A stretch of 64,000 nt of DNA from Cohnella ginsengisoli (GTDB lineage Bacteria > Bacillota > Bacilli > Paenibacillales > Paenibacillaceae), in NCBI RefSeq assembly GCF_029525555.1, contig NZ_JAPDHZ010000002.1, positions 2,083,868-2,147,867 on the forward strand. Reading direction: 5' to 3'. Below, in pieces: positions 17,916 to 26,649 of this stretch. Every line of letters starts with the position of its first letter. The first letter of the stretch is position 1. The notes under the pieces were generated by a model that did not search any database, was not told the origin of the DNA, and saw nothing but the letters and a program-made list of their open reading frames with translations. The translations under genes were made by a program, and so were the position numbers.

Positions 17916-20166
17916 TCATTCGCCCGACGAACGGAGCTTCAGCTTGCGGTAGTCGCCTGGCGCGACGCCGTAGGTCCGCTTGAAGACGCGGCCGAAGGTG
18001 ATCGAGTTCGCGTAACCGATTTGTAGGGCGATATCCTGAATCGGCAGCTTGGTCTCGAGCAGCAGCTTCTCGGCCCGCTCCATCCGCAGATGAACGAGAA
18101 AGTCGACGAATTTCATATCGAACTCCGTTTTGAACAAATAACTCGCGTACTTCCCGGAGATCTGGAAGCGGTCGCTCAGATGCTTGAGAGATAGGTCCGG
18201 ATCCGAAAAATGCTCTTCGATGTAACTCTTCATCTCGTTAATCATCGCGCGGTACGTATTCGTCTTGCTGACGACGACGTAGGATCGGTACGTCTCGCTC
18301 AGGAACTCGCCGATGCCGGTCTGCAGCTCGTCGAGCGACCTCGATTCGTCCAGAATCCGCTGCCAGTCCTCTCCCTGGTCGCCGGATAAGCGAGATCTAA
18401 GCTCCTCGGAGAAGATGTCCAGCTCGTGTCCCAGCATCCGGAGCATCGTCTGCAGCAGAGAACGGATGGCGTCGTCCTTGAGCCTGTCCTTGCGGAAGCG
18501 TTCGAACATGTCCTGCAGACCGTCCCGCCAAGCCTCGTTGTTCATCCGGAAGTCCTTGACCAGCTCCGCGATCGTCCCGAGGTACGGCAGCATCGGACTC
18601 AGATCGCCGTTCGACATCTCCGCGCCGAATAATATGGTGCCCTGTCCGTGAGAAAGCTTATGCCTGAGCGCCTCGGTCGCCGCGCGGAACGAATGCTCGA
18701 CCTCCTCCAGTCGCCCGACGGCCACGCCGATGCCGAAGCGAAGCGAGATGCGCAGCTTGTCCTCGACCCAGACGCGGCATTGATCGGAGATGCTCCGAAG
18801 ATCCTCGGTGCTCCTCGCCTCTTCGCCTTCGGGCAGCGCGATCAGGACGGCGACGCGGTCGCCGGCGATCCACTCCGCCCAACCGTGCATATGCTCGCTC
18901 CGTGCCAGCTCCTGAAAGACGTTCATCAGCGCGAACTTCAGCACGTTCTGGTCCTTGACCGAGTATTGGCTCTGGAAAAGCGCATATTCGTCGATCTCCG
19001 CGACCGCTACCGCATAGCTTCCCGCCGGCGCATCGGGCGGCAGCGGGCTCAGCTTGCGCATCTTGTCGGCCAGATCGCCGCCGAGCTTGTGGCCGCCGAC
19101 GAGGTCGACGAACAGCTGGCTGCGCTGGAGCAGCAGGTTTTCATGGTACTGCTTCTCGTAGTCCATGGACCTGGAGATCAGGCTGGTCAAGGCGTTGTCG
19201 ATCATCGCCAGCTCGTCCCTCTTGGAGGGCGGCGCGTCGGTGCGAAGCTGGATCGATTGCAGCCGGTTCATGACCAGCTGGATCGGACGATAGTTTTTGC
19301 GCGTGATGTACACGATATAGACGACGGCAAGCAGCACCGTCAGAATGCCGATCGCGATCCACACGTAAGAAATGACCGATACCCATGCGTAAAGCTGGCC
19401 CGCAAGGATCCCGCTCTCGAACTCCCAGCCCAGCCGGTCCGAATGCAGCGTGGTCAGCACCTTGCCGCCCGACGAGGAGCCGCCTACGCCTTCGGCCTTG
19501 TGCGCTTCGAAGAACGGTTCGCCCGCTTCGTCCTTGATGATCAAAAAAGGAGATGCTGTCGTTGGTCATCGCATTCACGATCTGCTCGAGCGGATACATG
19601 CTGACGTTGATGACGAAGAGGCCCTGACTGCCGAAGGGAAGCGGCAGACGCTTGTACATGGAGATGACGCGCTGCGAGGCCGTGCTGCCTACGTCCCGCC
19701 ACTCCCGGACTTGCGACCAGCCCCGGTACTGCGGATTCTGAAGCGCTTTTTCGATGAATGCGCGGTCCGGGTAGGCGGACAGCTCGTCTTTCCCACGCTC
19801 GGTCAGCACGGTCCGGTCGGCGTCCCGGTACATATAAACCGACGCGATCAGCTCGTTGTTCTCGTTCAGCGCGCGCAAGCGAGGCGCCAAGGAATAGACG
19901 AGATTCCCGTCGTCCGTCGGTCGGTTGAGATAAGACGCATAGCTCGCGTTCGTCTCGATTTCCTTCAAGACGCTCATTTCGATATCGTTAACGGTCCGCT
20001 CCACGTTTTCCATGATGAACCGGGTGGAGACGGCGTCCGCTTTGGCGGTTTCTTTACGGGAGATCTCGTTGACCATCAGAAACGAGAGAAATACGATGAT
20101 CGTAATGGTGATCAGAAAGATGGGGAAGTAGGACAGTAGCAATCGTCGAAACCAGCTTTGCTGCAA
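17916..20166 (-). CDS. Membrane-bound AraC-family regulator (YtdP/YesS-like) with Cache-type sensor, one frameshift
   Basis: Large one-protein sensor-regulator, about 749 residues after joining. A TTG at 20166 with AAAGGGGC upstream gives QQSWFRRLLLSYFPIFLI as the first membrane segment, the usual start of this family; a GTG at 20229 is the alternative. An extracellular Cache-like domain follows, then a second membrane segment (VWIAIGILTVLLAVVYIVYI), a HAMP-like stretch, a linker, and two helix-turn-helix motifs at the C-terminus (LKHLSDRFQISGKYASYLF and IQDIALQIGYANSITFGRVF). One extra base in the A6 run at 19543-19548 splits it; removal joins NDSISF to LIIKDEAGEPFF. Such genes normally control the adjacent sugar ABC operon. 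Confidence 0.87.
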
Positions 20167-20214
20167 GTGGCGTGCCCCTTTCGAATGCGGCGATCGGTTC
20201 GGAATCAGACGGGT

Positions 20215-20228
20215 TTCAAACGCTTTCA
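20215..20228 (-). promoter_or_regulatory. Possible cre site upstream of the AraC regulator
   Basis: The minus strand reads TGAAAGCGTTTGAA, 13 of 14 positions of TGNAANCGNWNNCA. It lies about 50 bp upstream of the preferred TTG start. The mismatch is at the same position as in the site at 17524. Confidence 0.4.
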
Positions 20229-20402
20229 CATCCCCCTATTGTACCATGACCGCGCGTTCGCGGAAACCGAACCGCCGCGTTCCCTCGCATTGGCAAAGGT
20301 GGAAAGGGCTATGCTCGTACTGCAGCTGGAGACGAAAGCGGAGATGGAGGAAGAGGCATAGAGATGGACGAAGGGGATAACGGCGGCTGTTACGGATGAA
20401 CG

Positions 20403-20432
20403 AAAAAACGGAGCCTCTGCCGAGGTCTCCGT
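20403..20432 (-). terminator. Terminator downstream of the DinB gene
   Basis: The minus strand reads ACGGAG..CTC, a short loop, GAG..CTCCGT and then six T, 29 bp after the DinB-family stop codon. Confidence 0.7.
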
Positions 20433-20460
20433 CATTTTGATTCGGGTGCGGCTGCTTTAA

Positions 20461-20967
20461 TTAATGGCCTCGCGCGGCCCTGATCGCGGCGCCTTCTTCC
20501 TCGTTCGGGCCGTATACGCCCGGAGGAACCGCGTCGGCCTGCCGCATGAGGATGGTCATCTGACCGCGATGATGGATTTGATGGCGAACGACCAGCGTGA
20601 CCACGCCGTCGTAAGTCATGTTCATCGCGCCGAACAGGAGCAGGCTCTCGGCTAGACGCGCATCCGTCCATTGCGCCTTGATCGCTTCGGCCACGGCGAC
20701 GCTCATGCTGCGGTACGCGTCGACGATCTCCGCGGCGCTCGCCGGGACGGGCCGCTTGAAATCCGGACTTGCGATCTGAAGTCCGGCGCTTCCGAGGATG
20801 CCGACGGGCGCGCTCGCCACGTGCCAGGCCAGATCGCCAAGCGTCCGGGGACGGGTATCGGACACGGCTTGCTTCAGCGAAGCATCGGTCATCGCCTCGA
20901 GCACTTTAAGCGTCAAGGCCGCTTCCTGGTTCCAGTCGTTCACGACTTGTTCGATCGATTGATACAT
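20461..20967 (-). CDS. DinB-family protein
   Basis: A four-helix-bundle protein of 168 residues with the metal-binding histidines of the DinB/YfiT superfamily: the first in GDLAWHVASAP and the pair in VVRHQIHHRGQM near the C-terminus. The family includes thiol transferases and stress-induced proteins of unknown activity; the substrate cannot be deduced. The start could be the ATG at 20967 or the one at 20976; AGAGGAG lies 2 bp before the latter and 11 bp before the former. It is monocistronic, with a terminator after it. Confidence 0.85.
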   Translation of the reverse strand: MYQSIEQVVNDWNQEAALTLKVLEAMTDASLKQAVSDTRPRTLGDLAWHVASAPVGILGSAGLQIASPDFKRPVPASAAEIVDAYRSMSVAVAEAIKAQWTDARLAESLLLFGAMNMTYDGVVTLVVRHQIHHRGQMTILMRQADAVPPGVYGPNEEEGAAIRAARGH

Positions 20968-21035
20968 CCTATTCATCGCTCCTCTGCCTAGGTAGATATG
21001 CATCAAGCATAACATCGCGCGCGACTTGGGACAAA

Positions 21036-21437
21036 TTAGGAGCCGCCCCACACCGCGACGATCAAGCAGCAGAAGAAGGCGACGCCGGCCGCAGGCGTCA
21101 TGACGGCTTTTTCTTGCTTGCTCTTCGAAGCGAGATTGCCAAGCGTATTCAGTCCGAAGAACGCGGTAAGCGTCCAAATGAGGATGATGGCGCCGTGGCC
21201 GGTACGCGTGGGGATCACGTCCGAATACGTCAGCAACATTAACGCGATCAAAATCAGCATGACGGCCGAGGGCAAGCTCGCCCATCTGACGCGCGGCGGC
21301 AGCACGCCCGTATACTTGCCTCCCCAGCTATAGGCGCCCAGCGGCAAACCCGCCAGGAGAAGCACGTGAAATACCGCGATCAGTACCGCGACAACCGCGC
21401 CGATGATGGCCGCAGCCTGGACGACCGATTCGTTCAT
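21036..21437 (-). CDS. Small integral membrane protein, unknown function
   Basis: 133 residues with four hydrophobic segments (IIGAVVAVLIAVFHVLLLAG, LPSAVMLILIALMLLTYS, AIILIWTLTAFFGLNTLG and VAFFCCLIVAVWGGS). The start ATG overlaps the stop of the PadR gene by 4 bp (ATGA), and its ribosome site AGGAGGAGG lies inside that gene. Cotranscription with PadR suggests the regulator controls it, as PadR genes often sit next to the membrane protein they regulate. I do not recognise the family. Confidence 0.75.
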   Translation of the reverse strand: MNESVVQAAAIIGAVVAVLIAVFHVLLLAGLPLGAYSWGGKYTGVLPPRVRWASLPSAVMLILIALMLLTYSDVIPTRTGHGAIILIWTLTAFFGLNTLGNLASKSKQEKAVMTPAAGVAFFCCLIVAVWGGS

Positions 21438-21980
21438 GCGAGTCCCTCCTCCTCCTTCATTTCCCGCAGCAACGATTGGAACCAGGACAGCATCGAGCGG
21501 TGAAAATGAAGCCCGAGCTCCAGCGTCCTGAACTGATACTTCGCGATCGCCGTCAAGGCATCAGGCACCGGGAAGCTGCCGGCTGCGATGCCCGCGGCTT
21601 CGAAGTCGCGAAGCCCCGCCTCCAGCGTGCCGATCACGGCCTCGACGACGCGGACCCGGTCCTCGGCAGCGAGCAGTCCGAGGAAGAAGAGCCTGGTCGT
21701 GACCTCCTTGTCCAGCTGCTTAAGGGGGGACGTCCGCCTTCATCCAGTCCAGGAAATGGCGCTTGCCTTCGTCCGATATGGCGTAGACGAGCTTCCTTCT
21801 GCCGCCTTGCACGACCTCCTGCCGGTCCGCATGACCGCCGCTCTCCAGCTTCTTTAACGCGGCTTGTATGCTGCCCAGGCTCGCGCTATAGAACGGGGAC
21901 ACTTTCCGCTCGAGAATCGATTTGATCTCGTACTGCGTTAGATCGCGGAGCAGGAGCAAGCCTAAGATGACGAATTCCAC
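21434..21980 (-). CDS. PadR-family transcriptional regulator, one frameshift
   Basis: The N-terminal winged helix is clear: MEFVILGLLLLRDLTQYEIK, then SASLGSIQAALKKLES and GGRRKLVYAISDEGKRHFLDW. The frame stops at ADVPP because of six G at 21724-21729 on the plus strand; with five the reading continues as ADVPLKQLDKEVTTRLFFLG and then the typical PadR C-terminal helical domain, ending at 21434. The joined protein has about 181 residues, normal for the family. It is followed by a membrane protein in a 4-bp overlap. The effector is unknown. Confidence 0.82.
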
Positions 21981-22242
21981 GGCACGCCGCCTCCGATCTG
22001 GCGATTTGATGGCTCCAGTATAATATACCTATTAGGTATATGGCAATAAAGAAAGCAGCTTGTAGCCTCGGCGGCTCCGGTGAGTGCGAGATAGCCGGTT
22101 TTTTCGGTTAACGGTGGCCTTGGCGGTTCGGGTAATCGCCGAGCTTCATAAGGAAAGCAACGCATCCACATGGAGGGCATACGCCAGGTGGAGCCAACCC
22201 GTAATAATAAAAAGCTAATAAACTGATGATTTTCAAAAACCA
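21981..22242. other. Intergenic region between divergent PadR and hydrolase genes
   Basis: No gene with a ribosome site is visible. Just upstream of the PadR start the sequence ATATACCTATTAGGTATATG contains a palindrome (ATACCTAwTAGGTAT, about 22025-22040), a pattern typical of PadR/MarR operators and likely the autoregulatory site. Confidence 0.5.
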
Positions 22243-22286
22243 TTGCAAACGGAATGATGTTCCGCTTATAATGGGAACGTCGTTCC
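22243..22286 (+). promoter_or_regulatory. Sigma-A promoter with two overlapping TetR-type operators
   Basis: TTGCAA (22243-22248) and TATAAT (22267-22272) are 18 bp apart. The palindrome GGAATGATGTTCC (22251-22263) fills the spacer, and GGAACGTCGTTCC (22274-22286) lies immediately after the -10. The two centres are 23 bp apart, about two helical turns. It would drive the alpha/beta hydrolase gene and be blocked by the TetR protein encoded at 23405-24019. Confidence 0.75.
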
Positions 22287-22360
22287 GTTTAAGCTCATCT
22301 TTAGCAAAACGATGGCTGAGTTAGCCATAAATCTTTGAAGAAGGGAAGGAACAATTAATT

Positions 22361-23294
22361 ATGGAATTCAAGTTTAGCGAACCCTCTCCAGTCATCTCGG
22401 TGAAGCCGATCGTGTTATCCGCCCCGGGCCGCGGTGAGGATCTGCGAGTGAGAGTATCCGCGCCGACGAGCGGTCGTGATTTACCTATCATTGTTTTCTC
22501 ACACGGATCCGGTTCGTCGTTGGAGGGCTACGGCCCCTTGGTCGACTTCTGGGCCGCACACGGCTTCGTGGTCATACAACCCACCCATCTCGACTCGAGG
22601 ACAGTGGGCCTTCCTAAGGACGATCCGCGCATACCACGGATCTGGCGTTTCCGAGTCGAAGACATGAAGCTCGTCCTCGATCAGCTAGAGTTCCTGGAAT
22701 CTGCCGTTCCCGGCCTCAACGGACGTCTTGACCGAAGCCGTATCGCTACAGCCGGACACTCCTTCGGCGGCCAAACGGCGGGCAATCTTTTTGGGCTTGC
22801 GCGTCTTCAACCCGGAGACCAAGAAGGAAGAGGATCTGTCCGACTCGCGCATCAAAGCGGGCGTGCTATTGGCTACGGCCGGGCAAGGCGGGGACAGCTT
22901 GACACCGTTCGCGGCCGAGAACATGCCGCACCTGAACGTGAGCTTCGCGCACATGACCACGCCCAGCCTGGTGGTCGCCGGGGATCAGGACAATATCCCG
23001 CAAAAGTATCAGTTGACCGTCCGAGGGCCGGAATGGATGACCGACCCCTATTTCTTTAGCCCGGGAGCCGAGAGCTTGCTTACCCTCTTTGGCGCAGAAC
23101 ACTTGCTTGGCGGAATCTCGGGTTACGAGGTGAAGGAAACAACAGATGAAAACCCGGAACGTGTCGCTTTGATCCAGCAGGTCACCTGGGCGTACCTTCG
23201 CCATGCACTCGGGATTGAGCACGTCAGCTGGTCGGTAGTGCAAAAGACGATGTCGGAGCTTGCCCACCCCATTGGTCGAATTGAATACAAATAA
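22361..23294 (+). CDS. Alpha/beta hydrolase (dienelactone hydrolase/chlorophyllase-like), one frameshift
   Basis: A cytoplasmic serine hydrolase of about 310 residues after joining. IIVFSHGSGSSLEGYGPL forms the oxyanion region, and the nucleophile elbow is GHSFGG near residue 132. The frame breaks directly after it at a T5 run (22788-22792); with four T the product reads TAGNLLGLRVFNPETKKEED, the conserved continuation. Later come TTPSLVVAGDQDNI with the expected catalytic Asp, and a His in GAEHLLGG. The ATG at 22361 has GAAGGGAAGG upstream. It is controlled by the operator-laden promoter at 22243 and followed by a terminator shared with the TetR gene. The natural substrate is unknown. Confidence 0.82.
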
Positions 23295-23300
23295 GCGCTA

Positions 23301-23362
23301 AGAAATGCACAGTGCGCCCCCTCACCGGCGTCGAGCCGTGAGGGAGCGCACTGTGCATTTCT
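23301..23362. terminator. Bidirectional terminator between hydrolase and TetR genes
   Basis: A long stem AGAAATGCACAGTGCG...CGCACTGTGCATTTCT with an inner CCCTCAC/GTGAGGG pairing separates the two convergent genes. It lies 6 bp after the hydrolase stop and 42 bp beyond the TetR stop. Confidence 0.85.
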
Positions 23363-23404
23363 GATCGATTAGCCGGAGAAATCCTCCGTCCACTTGACGA
23401 GGCC

Positions 23405-24019
23405 CTAGCGTTTCGCGCGGTAGCGCAATCCATCTACGAGCAGTGCAACAATATGTCGTGCATGCACAGTATCTCCGTCATGTACCGCTGTACAGAGGCT
23501 CGCGACCGCCCACAGCAATTCGTCTGGCTCGACATCGGCACGCACCTCTCCGGCAGCTGTCGCTGTTTCAAGCAAGGACTTTAGCGCCGGACTGAGTTCC
23601 TTTACAAAGCAGACAGGCAAAGTCTCGTATGCCGGATCGTTTGAATGTAGAGCCGCCGCAAGTCCGCGTTTAGTTGCTATGAAGTCCAAGTAACGTTGCA
23701 TCCATCGCTCAAGCGCCTCAACGGGTTCGTAATTAGCGGCCAAATCTCCCGCAGCATATGCGCAAGCATCGATCTCCTGACGGAAGACAGCCTCGATCAA
23801 ATCCGAGCGCTGCGGAAAATGGCGGTAAACAGTGCCGACGCCGACACCGGCCTTCTCCGCAATCTCACGAACCGGAGCGTCTACTCCCGAAGTCTCGAAC
23901 ACCGTCATCGCCGACTGGAGCAAAGCATTAATGTTGCGCTTGGCGTCCGCGCGCACGAATCTAACCTTGGGATCGCGAGGCTCTGCGCCATCACTGCGGT
24001 CTTCTATATTGTCGTTCAT
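23405..24019 (-). CDS. TetR-family transcriptional repressor
   Basis: 204 residues from the ATG at 24019 (GGGGGAT upstream). The N-terminal helix-turn-helix is VREIAEKAGVGVGTVYRHFP, followed by RSDLIEAVFRQEID. The C-terminal domain (WMQRYLDFIATKRGLAAAL, LLWAVASLCTAVHDGD) resembles the ligand-binding domain common in Bacillales and actinobacterial TetR proteins near hydrolase genes. Convergent to the hydrolase; the twin palindromes in the hydrolase promoter are its likely operators. A sigma-A promoter for this gene is at 24075-24103. Ligand unknown. Confidence 0.9.
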   Translation of the reverse strand: MNDNIEDRSDGAEPRDPKVRFVRADAKRNINALLQSAMTVFETSGVDAPVREIAEKAGVGVGTVYRHFPQRSDLIEAVFRQEIDACAYAAGDLAANYEPVEALERWMQRYLDFIATKRGLAAALHSNDPAYETLPVCFVKELSPALKSLLETATAAGEVRADVEPDELLWAVASLCTAVHDGDTVHARHIVALLVDGLRYRAKR

Positions 24020-24074
24020 CAAGTTATATCCCCCAAATATTAGCGGAATTCATCCATGACCACATACCCGAATA

Positions 24075-24103
24075 ATTCTATTATCAATATCTATATGATA
24101 CAA
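24075..24103 (-). promoter_or_regulatory. Putative sigma-A promoter of the TetR gene
   Basis: On the minus strand TTGTAT (24103-24098) and TAGAAT (24080-24075) are separated by 17 bp, about 56 bp upstream of the start codon. The rest of the gap up to 24332 is AT-rich and shows no gene. Confidence 0.5.
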
Positions 24104-24332
24104 CCATAGATTCCGATTTACATTTGGCGTGTAAGTAGGTTGGTTTTAACCCTGTTTTCCGAATCCCCTTATTAAATAGTTTCCTCCTTCAAAGTATCAT
24201 AGCCATGCATCCCGCGTTTCTTACGAATTGCGGACTTTGCAAGGTTTGCTGGCTTGGGCACTCCATGCCGTTAACCTTTTGTCCCGGCATCTCGTCCAAT
24301 GAATATACCGACTGAACGGAGGCGAACGGACC

Positions 24333-25650
24333 ATGACGTTCTATCGTAAAACCGCGACAGCGGGCTTGGCCGCGGCGATCGCGCTTGCACTTGCGGGATG
24401 CGGCGCTGCGCCGGAGACGGCACGCACTTCAAGCGCTCCTTCAGCGACTGCCGTGACGGCGCCTGCATTGACGCCAACTTCGACGGCGGAAGCTAGCGCG
24501 ACGACAGCGTTCGCATCAAGCGCAGCTTCCGTTTTAAGCCCAGAGGCCTCTTCGGCCAAGCCGCCAGTTCCGGCGAACGGCGCAAATCCCGATCAGGCGC
24601 CCCTCCATTGGGAGCGGCTGCCTCCGCCTCCGCCGGCGGCGCGCATCGCGAAGTGGCCGGCGGCCGACACGAGGACGATCCGTACCTACCCGGTTCCCGG
24701 ATACGAAGGACAGCAGATCGTCGTCTACGCCAAGGACGGCGATACCGAAGCGCTGTACGCGGCGCTCTCCATCGACGGCGAAGCGTACGCCCTCGGCCCG
24801 ATCGCAGGTTACCTGTACGACAGAGCGGAGGACCTGACGGTCGAGACAGCCGCCGGCTTGTTCGGAGACAAGGGAACGACGGTGAAACTAACCGGAAGCA
24901 CCGGGGCGGCCGCGGCGACCACGCGCTATGTCGGGTTCGAGGACGGCGTTCCCGTGCCGCTGTTGTCGGTCGATACCGGCCTCGTCCGGCAGGTCGACCT
25001 GGACTTTGACGGGAAGCCTGAGATCGCCGCGTCCGGCGGAATGCCGATGTCGACACGCGTATACCGCTGGAGCGGCGACCATGCCGAGACATGCGACCTG
25101 AACGCCGCCCTCGGTGCCGAATCGGTCGCCTTCAGTCCCGAACTCGCGATCGAAGCGACCTACGGAAGCGAGGATGCGGTGCGCCTGTATTGGTTTTCGC
25201 CGGCGCGTCTCTCGCTCTTCGCCCAATATTCGAGAGAGGAATACGCGTCCGATACGTTCGTTCGCATTCCTTATGAGGACCAAGAGCTAAACGACATAAA
25301 AAAAAGCCGCGGACGACATCGGTATCGCCGAGCCGTACGCAGCCGTCAAAGGGATCGCGACCGACTATGGCCTGCAGATCTCCATCGAAGACGAGGATAT
25401 TCTGAACATTGGCTACCCGCACTTCTCCGTCCGGCAATCCAAGCGCGACCTGCGGCCGAAGTCCGGCGCGACGCTCGTCAGGCAAGTCGAGTTGCAGAAC
25501 GGCCCGGCCTATTGGATCGAGACCGCAGGTACGGCCGCCTGGTACCTGCAGCGCGGCGACACTTATCTGTCGGTCGGCACCGCCAAGCCGTTCGGCCCCG
25601 AACAGCTGCTGTTCGTCGTCGCGTCGCTCGTCCCTCTGGACGATATTTAA
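24333..25650 (+). CDS. Secreted lipoprotein of unknown function, one frameshift
   Basis: The ATG at 24333 is preceded by GGAGG. The start is a lipoprotein signal with lipobox ALAGCG, then a long Ala/Ser/Thr/Pro-rich linker (about residues 30-95), and a globular region with VDLDFDGKPEIAASGG, an FG-GAP-like calcium-binding loop. The frame is broken by eight A at 25298-25305; with seven it continues DIKKAADDIGIAEPYAAVKG and ends at the TAA at 25648-25650, giving 438 residues. The end overlaps the converging VOC gene by 4 bp. I do not recognise a family. Confidence 0.75.
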
Positions 25651-26015
25651 TCGCGATAATAAGACAACACCCAGCACACGCCATTGCGGTCGGTCACGAT
25701 GGCCAGCAGCCCGTTGAACGGCGCTTCGTACGCTGCCGCAACGATCGTACCGCCGGCCCCCAGTCCCTCGTAGACGCTTCGGAACGCGTCCTCGGTGTCG
25801 AGCTTCAAGAAGACTCTGACGTAGTCGCCCTTCTGCAAGGGCTTCGCGGCTTGCGTATCGGCAAACTTCAGCGTCGCGCCATCCACGTGCAGATCCGCGT
25901 TAAGCACCGCATCTCCCTGCTTGCGCAAAATCTCGATGTCGCCGCCGAAGATCGTCCGGTAATATTCAATCTCGTCCTTGCAATGGTCCAACACGATAAA
26001 AGGGGTCGCGATCAT
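25647..26015 (-). CDS. VOC-family protein (PhnB/glyoxalase-like)
   Basis: 122 residues with the vicinal-oxygen-chelate pattern: MIATPFIVLDHCKDEIEYYR, FGGDIEI, LNADLHVDGATLKFAD and the C-terminal ITDRNGV-type stretch (IVTDRNGVCWVLSYY), all as in PhnB-like proteins that usually start with PFIVLDGN. The start ATG overlaps the MarR stop by 4 bp, so the two are translated together. The substrate is unknown; members include fosfomycin and glyoxal-type resistance proteins and many uncharacterised ones. Confidence 0.85.
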   Translation of the reverse strand: MIATPFIVLDHCKDEIEYYRTIFGGDIEILRKQGDAVLNADLHVDGATLKFADTQAAKPLQKGDYVRVFLKLDTEDAFRSVYEGLGAGGTIVAAAYEAPFNGLLAIVTDRNGVCWVLSYYRD

Positions 26016-26476
26016 TCCTGCATCTCCTCCGGTTCGGTTAAATTGCGGAGCACGATCTTCAGCGATTCAAGGAACGAATCGTAAGCTTCGTCCGATAGTC
26101 CCTTCCGCGTCCGAGCCTTCATGCGGGCCAGCGCTTCCCTTACCTTGGGCACGACCTGCCGCCCCGCTTCGGACAGCTCGAGCAGCTGGTACCGGTTGTC
26201 GGCGGGATCGGGTTCCCTTCGTACGTAACCCTCCATTTCAAGCTTCGCGATCGCCTTGGCCGTCGTCGTCTTGTCGACGAGCAGCCGTTCGCTCAGCGCC
26301 TTCTGGGTGACAGATCTCCCGGACGCGATCGCCATCAGGAAAATGTACTGGCCGCTCCCGATACGGTAAGGCGCCAGCTCCGCGGCGATCGCCACCTGCA
26401 TGTGACGATATATGGCCGATATATACTGGCCGTGCGATTCGGCGACAGCTTCGCCGCCTGGCCTCTGCTCGCTCAG
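26012..26476 (-). CDS. MarR-family transcriptional regulator (probable non-ATG start)
   Basis: The winged helix is clear: VTQKALSERLLVDKTTTAKA, then KLEMEGYVRREPDPADNRYQ, the wing signature of MarR. The first internal ATG (26401) would cut off the N-terminal helix. In-frame sequence upstream encodes GGEAVAESHGQYISAIYRHM, the normal dimerisation helix, and the only plausible initiator is a CTG at 26476 preceded by GGGGGAG; this gives 154 residues, the family's usual size. It shares an ATGA overlap with the VOC gene. The repeats at 26501-26553 are likely its operators. Confidence 0.8.
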   Translation of the reverse strand: MSEQRPGGEAVAESHGQYISAIYRHMQVAIAAELAPYRIGSGQYIFLMAIASGRSVTQKALSERLLVDKTTTAKAIAKLEMEGYVRREPDPADNRYQLLELSEAGRQVVPKVREALARMKARTRKGLSDEAYDSFLESLKIVLRNLTEPEEMQE

Positions 26477-26500
26477 TCTCCTCTCCCCCTTAGATATAAT

Positions 26501-26553
26501 GTTATTGCAACTAATTACAGAATACTCGATATAGGATGCTATTGCAACTAATT
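26501..26553. promoter_or_regulatory. Direct repeats (ATTGCAACTAATT) in the marR/tsuA divergent promoter region
   Basis: GTTATTGCAACTAATT (26501-26516) recurs as GCTATTGCAACTAATT (26538-26553), 37 bp apart and just upstream of the MarR gene. Spacing and position suit operators for MarR autoregulation, perhaps also affecting the divergent transporter gene. No experimental support is visible. Confidence 0.5.
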
Positions 26554-26649
26554 TTGCCCAAAATTATCCTGTATTTCATCGACCACGCCACGCACGAATT
26601 ATAGTAAAATGGTGGGCGGAAGCAAGGACACAAAGGAAAGGACAGATCG

